Both the position numbers and the translations under genes were made by a program. The notes under the pieces are model-generated. The model had not been told where the DNA came from. It did not search any database and saw only the letters and a program-made list of their open reading frames with translations. DNA of 64,000 nucleotides from Chaenocephalus aceratus (lineage: Eukaryota > Chordata > Actinopteri > Perciformes > Channichthyidae): the NCBI GenBank assembly GCA_023974075.1, contig CM043790.1, positions 21,846,983 through 21,910,982 on the forward strand, given 5' to 3'. Shown here piece by piece: positions 35,601 to 64,000 of the stretch; the stretch's first letter is position 1; each line of letters opens with the position of its first letter.

Positions 35601-36062
35601 AATAACCTGAAAATAAGAAGTAACCTTACTGACTTTTAGAAATTTAGAAAATGTCCCAAATTGGGATCAATAAAGTACTTCTTATCTTATCTTAAATCAT
35701 ACTCAACACATTAGAAAGAAACTCAAGTTCTAAAATTCTAAAAACTCTTCACAAATTGAGCTAATTTAGGGTTTGTGTGTATCTTTCCACAGCCCGATCA
35801 TGATGACCACGTCCTGAACCTCCAGTTCAGCTGGCACGGTCTGGTGAAGCCTGTCGGCAGCGCCTTCATCGGGACCAGTCCTGAGTTTGAGATGGCGCTG
35901 TTCACCATCGTCTTCCTCATGAACACAGAGCGGAGCACCACAGTGCTGGTCAACGTTGACCAGTGTCAGATGGAGCTGGTGGTCATCCGACACGGACGCT
36001 CCCTCGGGACGGCATACCCCAAACTGCTGAGCAGCAACAGCAGACATGTCAGCCATCACTAA
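32641..36062 (+). CDS. endou: Secreted poly(U)-specific endoribonuclease, EndoU/XendoU family
   Basis: The family cuts single-stranded RNA at uridylates and leaves 2',3'-cyclic phosphates. Exons: 32641-32651, 32883-32939, 33033-33132, 33210-33321, 33427-33548, 34992-35104, 35254-35404, 35793-36062. Phases agree and give 311 residues. [20 protein letters not shown] is a clear signal peptide, and the mature start is near ASRPAINQ. The catalytic residues are His180 (GFEHVFVGE), His196 (GFHNW) and Lys241 (GLVKPVGS). The His spacing of 16 and the His-to-Lys spacing of 45 fit XendoU (H162/H178/K224). Landmarks YKGY and TSPEFE are present. No somatomedin-B domain precedes the catalytic domain, unlike human ENDOU, so it resembles the single-domain fish endou paralogues. 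Which paralogue is unknown. Confidence 0.9.
34115..34299 (+). other. Open segment in endou-like intron, possible relic exon
   Basis: A strong pyrimidine tract and CAG acceptor (up to 34115) precede a helical-looking open frame. It reads [20 protein letters not shown], then [20 protein letters not shown], to a TGA. There is no donor before the stop. I do not recognise the peptide. It could be a terminal alternative exon of this gene, a fragment of a retrocopy or chance. Confidence 0.2.
35640..35695. repeat. Short LINE 3'-tail-like fragment
   Basis: CCCAAATTGGGATCAATAAA followed by CTTATCTTATCTTA is the usual 3' end of fish non-LTR elements (Rex/L2 type). Only the tail remains. Confidence 0.45.
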
Positions 36063-37249
36063 ACTGAAGGAGAGGGTCTTCTGTTATAAAGTGAAGCTGA
36101 CATCCTTATTATGAGAGCTACATAAACTACATGGACATTTTTGGTTACATAATCCATTACATCATAAAAATGTCATTTTATCTGATTACTTTTGAATAAT
36201 TCTAAAATCAAACATTGAAAATATGCCACTTTATATTAAAAATGTAAGTTTCACTGATATTATTTTTCTAAACATATCAAAACATTTTACATTTTCAATG
36301 CATTTACAGTTGTTTTCATCCAATTACTCTGTGTTTTCCACCCCATGTGGGATGCACTTTAATGAGTCAATAACATTGATTATTGTGAACAAAAGTTTCA
36401 TATTTTTTAAACTGCAATTTTATAAAGACTCAATCAAAAATATAACTAAGTAGTTGATCGACAGTGCATGATATAATCTGCACATGTTTTCATATAAATC
36501 TCAGTTGATTAAAGTTAGTAATGTTGCTTACATGATCAAGAGTCTGTGTTTTGGTTAAAACACCTACTGACCTACTGACTACAGTGCATGACATATATCT
36601 GTAAATGCCTGTCATTTCTTTGACACACATTTGTAAACTTTTTAATGTCAAACATGTGGTGTGTTTATAAAATGTCATCAGCCAATAAAATGCCATGTAA
36701 CCCTTTAAATGCATCAAGATCTCTTTATTATCATGTAATAACTTAATGTATGTGAGTACTATGTATGAGGGAGTGAAATAATTATTAAAATCATTTTTAT
36801 TCAGTAAAAAAAAAAAAAATGGTGGGTAATAATTCCTCAAAGAGTTTTACATTATTCATGCATTAACATTTAAGTAGTATTGTAAAGTTGCCGCTGTTCT
36901 ACAGTACACATGTAAAAGACATTCTGAACTGTCTTTAAAAGGCACCAGACCTCTGGTTCTTTTGAATAGATTGTTATTGATAGCCTACTGTATCTTGGTA
37001 TTCATTTTGGGTCGTTTTACTGGGTGTGTGGTAATTAGGCGTCTCTTTGTGAGCGTTTTCTTTCTAAGGTTGCACTGACCACTGTGCCTATCATACTGTT
37101 CAGAAATTCATCTATTTGACAACACGACATCACATCAAACATTGTTTCTTTTAGAGTTTTCAGCACCGTACGAAAAGCGGAACACTTCTTTTGTTCCGTG
37201 TGTACGGACATTTTACACTGTAACACACGAGAGGGTTGCATGCTGGTGC
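36063..37249. other. endou-like 3' UTR and spacer before polr3b
   Basis: AT-rich sequence after the TAA, with AATAAA at 36684-36689 as the likely poly(A) signal. The remaining 0.5 kb up to the polr3b promoter has an A run (36807-36819) and no recognised gene. Two genes on the same strand are separated by only about 0.6 kb. Confidence 0.5.
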
Positions 37250-37324
37250 GACTTCCGACGCCGTATCAACAGTGACAGAATGAGCAGAGTTTTATTTGTT
37301 TACTGTTGAACAGTAGAAACAACC
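37180..37324 (+). promoter_or_regulatory. polr3b: polr3b promoter and 5' UTR
   Basis: A local rise in CpG (GTGCGACTTCCGACGCCG at about 37246-37263) has no TATA box and lies directly before the ATG at 37325 in good context (ACCATGG). This fits a TATA-less housekeeping promoter. The transcription start is not determinable here. Confidence 0.45.
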
Positions 37325-58322
<20,998 letters not shown>

Positions 58323-58510
58323 CACAGTGGAAGTGAGTGAAAGGTTGAGAGATAGTATTTACAAAGGAACAGAAGAAGAAATCTAAAGCAGATTGACATT
58401 TTTGTTGGTGATCACACACCGAAACAATGTGAAGGTTCTCATTTCTGTTGATACTTTCCAAACATTATGTTTTTGTATATGTTCATAATAAACACGAAAA
58501 AAAAGTACAC
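58323..58510 (+). terminator. polr3b: polr3b 3' UTR with poly(A) signal
   Basis: A short 3' UTR follows the TGA (58320-58322). AATAAA at 58487-58492 is followed by an A run and a GTGTGTTTGTTG downstream element, so cleavage is expected near 58510. Confidence 0.7.
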
Positions 58511-60230
58511 AATCCGCTGCTGTGTGTTTGTTGAAATTCAAAGAACAAAAACTTAAAACGATTGTTAAAATTGTTGCCAATTGATTCTGTCTAATCATTA
58601 ATCAAGTAATAGCACCTGTATGGTTTTATAGAGCTTGAGATAAGATACATCACCATGATAGGCTTAATATATCGATATTTAATTACAATATTTACACTTT
58701 ATTTGCTGCCTGATGAGGTCCATTAGAATGAATCGGTTGCCCATAAAACCCTTTGAATGAGTTTAGTTTGTGGTGTTTTTTGTTTGTATTTATAAACTGA
58801 GATGATTCAATTTAAGCAGCAGACAGTTGAAGACATCCCTCCTGTAGATATGCAGACAGCTGGATGCTCGGTGAGGACTTACTGTATACAAACAAGCGCC
58901 ACTTTCGTGGTTTACATCAATGGGAAGAGAAAGTAGCTTTGAGTCATACGGTTTCCTCTTTAGGACCAAAGCCTTAATGCCACCAACATGTCGTATATAG
59001 CGTAACGGTACCCCCCACTCGCACATACACACACAACTCAATTGGGGCCTTTTCACTGAACAAAAGCAGTACACATCCGTTTGTGCGGGCAGAGTGGAAG
59101 AGGCTCTTTTGGTGGCTGCACCTGTCCTTTTTTATGAGCCTCTAATAAGCAGATAACGGTGTCTTCCACTGAGGGAGATACAGACTCCACCTTCTCCTTA
59201 TTTGACTGAAATTAATTAGATCCTCCTTTTGAGGTCACGGCTGTGCATTAGCCACCATTTAGCCCTTTGAATAGTGCTCTCATTAGTGGGCTGTTAACGT
59301 ACAGATTTGTTGTTTAATCCTTTCTTAGACACCAAGAGAATGTACAGATAATAGGAAATGATTCAAATGTTATGATGAACAGTTTCTTTTACATAATTCC
59401 AAAGTCCTTTTGACCTGTCACTCATTGAGCAGCTTCTTTCTTCCCACATGAGTCTGAAAGGACGCACAGACCTGCTCTAACTAAGTATGACCCTGTGCAC
59501 AGTGTCCCATGTGATGTTGCTGCCACCCTGTCCCACACGTGCTCACAGGTGGCTGCACGGTGTCTGTGTGTCGGTGAGTAGCAGCAGTGTTGCCCACGCC
59601 TGCGCACTGGTAGAGAAAGTCCTGCTTTGCTATCCATGGTGTGGTGAGTAATTCAGCCATAATCCGCCTTTCTCCTCTCCCCTCTTCTTTCCCCTCTCCT
59701 CTCCCCCTCTCCTGTGGTTCCATTCATATTCTAATCACAGCTTTCGCTTCTCCAGCTCTCAGGCACTCCATCAGAGCCCTCCCAGCCTCGGGCTTTGCAC
59801 TTTTACTTCCCCCCCCCTTTGTGACCGTTCCCTCTTCTGAGAGGCACACCAAAAATAAGGTTGCCACAGTGAAAGACTGAGTGAAAAACAGGTGAAAATC
59901 CACCAACAAAAATCCACACTGGTGCAGTTTTTCCAATGTTTGATTGTGTGCCTGAGAACACGATGGCTCGAATCAAAAAAGTTATCCTAAAGATTGTTAA
60001 TGGTTGCAGGAGGTGATAAACTCACCAAATGCAACAAGTGTCCATGGGATGTGAAATGTGAATTAAAATGAGAAGGAAAAGCAGTTGTGTAGGCATGTAT
60101 GTTTATATGGAGCTCTGGGGTGTATAAAAACGTATTAAATGCCATAATGGAAGACGGGGAGGCCACAGTGTTAGGACTGCGTAGATCTAAGCCTCTTTTT
60201 TTTTTGTTGGGAGGGAGCTTTTCTTATTCA
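58511..60230. other. Intergenic region upstream of rfx4
   Basis: No gene was recognised. The block at about 59150-59330 (GAAATTAATTAGATCC, CATTAGCCACCATTTAGCCC, CTCATTAGTGGGC) has clustered homeodomain-type cores and reads like a conserved noncoding element. The rest is C/T-rich or AT-rich without repeat boundaries. Confidence 0.35.
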
Positions 60231-60620
60231 AAACAGCTCCACAAAAGACTTCCAGTGAGCCTTGCCACATCCCCATCTGACTTGGGGCCATTCATCAGCC
60301 TTCCAAGCCTATCAATGACATGTCCCCATCAGGGCTCCTATAAAATCAGCCCCTTTCCCATGAAACATCAGCAAACATTTTGACGGGTCTGGCTTTCCCC
60401 CCGCTGGATTTCTGGAGTCTCTACCCCCCCTTTCCTCCCTTATTCCCACCTTCCCCCTTCTTCTCCGTCAACACCACCCCTCTCTGGGCGAACCTCAGAT
60501 CCTCAACATCTCCTGTGACGGGCAGTGGTCACGGAAACACAAGGGTTGAGCCGCTAAGGAGGGGGGAAACGTGCACTAAGCCATTTTCTTGGAGGAGCCA
60601 GTGTCGTTGATGGGAAGAGG
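60231..60620 (+). promoter_or_regulatory. rfx4: Candidate rfx4 promoter and 5' UTR
   Basis: TATAAAAT (60339-60346) lies about 280 bp before the ATG in a repeat-free block with evenly mixed composition. The stretch 60420-60600 is C/T-rich and then GC-rich and would be 5' UTR. The promoter is inferred, with no transcript evidence. Confidence 0.4.
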
Positions 60621-63574
60621 ATGCATTGCGGGCTGCTGGAGGAGCCTGATATGGATTCCACAGGTCAGTCGTCTTATTCCGATCTGCTTTGTCTGGATGT
60701 GTTGAGGGAACCAGCAGAAATGTTGTGTGAGCTTCTGCTGATGCTCTTCTGGAGGTCTCAAACTTCCAATGCAGTCAGGAACTGTCTGGAGGCTCGGCCG
60801 ATGATTTTTCTCACGGTTTTCTCACTTGTTTCCTTTGAATTTTAATTTCCTAAATTATTTATGATTGACTGTTTTTGGTCACACACATTTATCAGAAGTG
60901 CTGTTATGTTATAAGTGTTTCACTTGTTGCTTAATATATAAGTCACAGAAAGCAGGGAATTGCTATTCGAGCTTTCAGTAGTGGCTCGGTCCAGTGGCTT
61001 CTAGTTTTTTACAGTTAAACCAACTTTAATGATCTTCGTTCATCATAATTAACAGTGGAGGGATAAAATAAGAGGTGGACTTTAAAGTTATCTGTATTTG
61101 CTCTTAAGCTTATTTTTAAGTTTTGCTTAAGATTGGAACACTAAAGCAAAAATGAACTTTATTAGTTAAAAATAATCATTGATATATATTTGTATTTTAT
61201 CGTGTTGACATACCTAGATTATTTGGTTTTCAGAAACAATAATGATTAAGGCCCATGCTGATAAAAGATTAAAAATAAAAACAGTTAAGTTGTTTCAATG
61301 TGTTAAAATGTGTTAAGGGGATTTATTGACTTTGGTTAAAGACATTTAAAATAGTTTACATTCTTAAAAATCAGATTTGTAGTGTGCTGGTGCAGTGGAG
61401 AGTAGTTTAGCCCAGAATGTGTTAATAAATGAGAGAACGTCCGTTTCACTTGTTGATCAAATTTAATCCAATTATTTAGATCCCATACTTATCTGTCCCT
61501 GTGGCAAATGAAGCATAAGATCTGAGCCTCTGTGGAGAATTACCTCCACTTCAGTGGATTCACAGGCTTTTTCTTTAGCCATGAGCAAAGACTGCCGATA
61601 ATAATGATGATGCATGTCAGTCGGCCACGAGTCACTAGAGTACATTTCAAATGCAAAGGCTGTTTTATAATTGTTTAACATGCATTGTGTTTGGCGAGGA
61701 AAATGCTGTTAGTCAGTTAGTAATGTGGGATGTGATGATAATAACAAACATTAATTAAAATCAATAAATAGTACATTTCTAATCATAAAATGTCACTACC
61801 ATGGAGAGAAAACACTTGTTCCCTGTTCAGCGTGCCGTTTTTTATTTTCTGCTGTGCAGTGATGAGACATTTTGACCTCGTCTCGCAGCACATGCTGAAC
61901 ATCGTAGATAACCCATCCCTCGTGTAAACTTTAAAACTTTTAAATATCTGCGACCTCCTCATGGGCTGCACCAACAGGTCGTCCTTCAAGGAGTCTGTCC
62001 TAGCAACAGCTGCTATATTTATGGTTGTCAGCTCACCTGCAGAAAAAATAAGATTTAAAGAAATGTAATGTTTTTATTTTGTTAAAAGTAACATGTTGAG
62101 TACTGTATGTGCTGAGTTAACTTCTGAGGTAGTTTAGGCTGCTAATTTTAGGTTACATAAAATTGTATTCACCAGATTTAGTGGAAAATATAATACTTTT
62201 TAATCTATTTCTCTGTTTAGGACAAATACCCAAGTAATAGTGTCTAATTAGCTTCTTATTATAATACAACAATGAAAACACAATTGCATTAATATAAACA
62301 AGAATAATAGTATTAATGTCCAATGCCCTTCCTAATTACACTTGTCAAATAAAGTTCGTAAAACTAATACAACCAGAATTTTACATGGATTTCGACTCTA
62401 CGTATCAGGCTGTTTCTACATGAAAGCTTTGGTGATTTGCTGCAGCCTGTTCACAGAAAGCACACCAGTTGAGCTATTTCTAAGTAGAAATTAAAACGGG
62501 ACAATGGCCTCTATTCCACCACACTGCCTCAGTAATGTGCGCAGGCTCTTTTAAGCGAGTGTGTACTCTCGTAGTCTCCTGGGAACAATGCTGGATTCCT
62601 GCCGTCCTGGTGAAAACATTTCAAATAGAGCAATGGCCGCACCGCTGCCTATACAATTGATTGTTGTCAGCTCGCCCTGTCACATTACCAACAGTTAAAG
62701 TGTCCTGTATAGCTAGTGATTTGCACTGTTTATGTAAATACAGCTTTGGATCTATTATACTGCGGACAAAATGAGTTCACCTCAGGAAGTGAGTTTTTTT
62801 AACAGTGTCAGTTTCAACGACATTTTATACAAAGAAATAGAAAAACTGCTATAAACTGTTTGAGCCAAATAAAATTAAAAGGCCCGTCGGCACATATTTA
62901 AAAATCTTATTTGTTTTGACTAGTTTCAAATAAACAGGTCTCCCATCCTGGAAGAGGTACCCCTCCTCTGTTGCTCTCCCCATTTCCCCCATTAACTGTG
63001 GGGTTTCTTTGGACGTTTTTCCTTGTCCGATGTCTTATTCGTAATTCATATTCTGTAAGAACTGTAAAGTCCCTGAGACTATTGTAAGATGTGTGATATT
63101 GGGGTATATAAATAAACTTTGATTGATTGACAAACATAAAACATAAAATCGTTGAGTTTACTAAGAGGCGACAATTTGTGCAGCTCTGTGATCTGTGGTG
63201 CTTCATGTCTTTTTTAGAGAGTTGGATTGAACGATGCCTCAACGAGAGTGAGAGCAAGCGATACTCCAGTCACACGTCTCTGGGGAACATGTCCAATGAT
63301 GAACGTAAGCAGGACGAACACTGTTACACTAAAACCACTGACTTCACATCTCATAGCTGCTGTTTATCCATTAATACAATAAGTGTCATTTAATGATCAC
63401 AGTTTATATTATTGTGTCCGTTACACACACTTTCAATGGTGCTATATGTGTGACTAATTCACATGAATAACTACGTTTTCATCCCTAAATCCTAAATGTG
63501 ACGTGTGTTACAGATGAAGAAAAAGAAAACAACAGAGCCTCAAAACCACATTCGACACCGGCTACTCTTGAATG
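60621..63574 (+). CDS. rfx4: RFX4 transcription factor, 5' part (first three coding exons)
   Basis: This is a winged-helix regulator that binds X-box DNA, known in mammals for brain midline and ciliary gene programmes. Exons: 60621-60663 ([14 protein letters not shown]), 63218-63304 ([20 protein letters not shown]), 63514-63574 ([20 protein letters not shown]). Phases join exactly and the peptide is almost identical to human RFX4. The opening [14 protein letters not shown] is that of the brain-type long isoform (variant 3). The RFX DNA-binding domain starts just after the last exon shown and lies beyond the window, so the entry is partial at its 3' end. The 2.55-kb first intron contains a LINE tail and an enhancer-like block. 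Confidence 0.93.
62500..62710. promoter_or_regulatory. Candidate enhancer in rfx4 intron 1 (SOX palindrome)
   Basis: Repeat-free, GC-balanced sequence contains ACAATTGATTGT (62653-62664), two SOX-type half-sites facing each other across two bases. Dimeric SOX sites occur in neural and glial enhancers. Function is inferred. Confidence 0.3.
62935..63132 (+). repeat. LINE 3'-end fragment
   Basis: GAACTGTAAAGTCCCTGAGA followed by TGTGATATTGGGGTATATAA and ATAAACTTTGATTGATTGA is the well-known 3' tail shared by many fish non-LTR elements. The fragment ends 86 bp before rfx4 exon 2. Confidence 0.6.
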
Positions 63575-64000
63575 GTAAGTTACTAAAAATATTTGTGTAT
63601 ATGTCCTTCAGTCGGATAAAAAAAAATCCCAATAACAAAGTCTTATCATGATAATATAGGAGATTATTTTATTCTTATCTTTCCAAATGGGGAAGTTTGA
63701 TGTGTTCTATCATAGAAAGATCTTATGCAAACAGTCTTAATAACAAGAGCAGCTTTGACATGTATCAGATCTTTGTCCTCTGCATGTATGAAATACAAAC
63801 CCCACACATGCCTGTAGTTCATATCTTTCTGTCTGTTGCACTGCCCCATGACCAGTGACACCATTTACTAATAGTATTCAAAAAGCACATGGTCTAATGA
63901 ATATTTATGCTGATTTAAGCTGCACTGCAGGGGGCTGAAACCCAGCGTGAGGAACATGAGTTGGGTCAATGTACCTTTTTAAAGAGAAGCATTATAGACA
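63575..64000 (+). other. rfx4: rfx4 intron 3, open at window end
   Basis: Sequence after the donor TG/GTAAGT at 63574/63575 is AT-rich. I see no further exon before the window ends. Confidence 0.6.

Overview
The window is vertebrate nuclear DNA, almost certainly from a ray-finned (teleost, probably percomorph) fish. Coding exons are short, carry consensus GT/AG splice sites and join into proteins very close to their human counterparts. The introns hold fish-type repeats: hAT and TTAA-flanked MITEs, a DIRS retroelement relic, LINE tails and long CA runs.

Four genes lie head to tail, all on the + strand. (1) ppfibp1 (liprin-beta-1) has a likely promoter and untranslated exon near 130-358, coding exons from about 6.1 to 30.7 kb and a poly(A) signal at 31512. 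It encodes a coiled-coil protein with three SAM domains. (2) A secreted EndoU-type endoribonuclease (endou-like) has eight exons from 32641 to 36062 and a complete His/His/Lys catalytic triad. (3) polr3b, the second-largest RNA polymerase III subunit, has 28 exons from 37325 to 58322. They sum exactly to 1132 codons plus a stop. (4) The first three coding exons of rfx4, a brain and ciliary winged-helix transcription factor, run from 60621 to 63574, and the gene continues past the window. The order polr3b then rfx4 is the same as in mammals.

The main accessory feature is an 8,222-bp insertion (8692-16913) in a ppfibp1 intron. It has hAT-like termini and a perfect 8-bp target duplication. Inside it are a DIRS relic whose reverse-transcriptase core is missing, an 886-bp hAT MITE, and a TA-flanked element with 25-bp inverted arms that is itself split by a 922-bp element with perfect 16-bp termini. 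Smaller hAT MITEs with perfect 8-bp duplications sit at 6470-7026 (with a BED zinc-finger remnant), 24797-25087 and 38942-39716. The last two end only 39-40 nt upstream of coding exons. Two TTAA-flanked MITE copies form an inverted pair in polr3b intron 19.

Two further points stand out. The exon matching the ppfibp1 N-terminus carries about four single-base insertions that break the usual start frame. Several GC-balanced, homeodomain-, POU- and SOX-motif-rich stretches in the late polr3b introns and around rfx4 look like candidate regulatory elements. I found no CRISPR array, rRNA, convincing tRNA or prokaryotic system.
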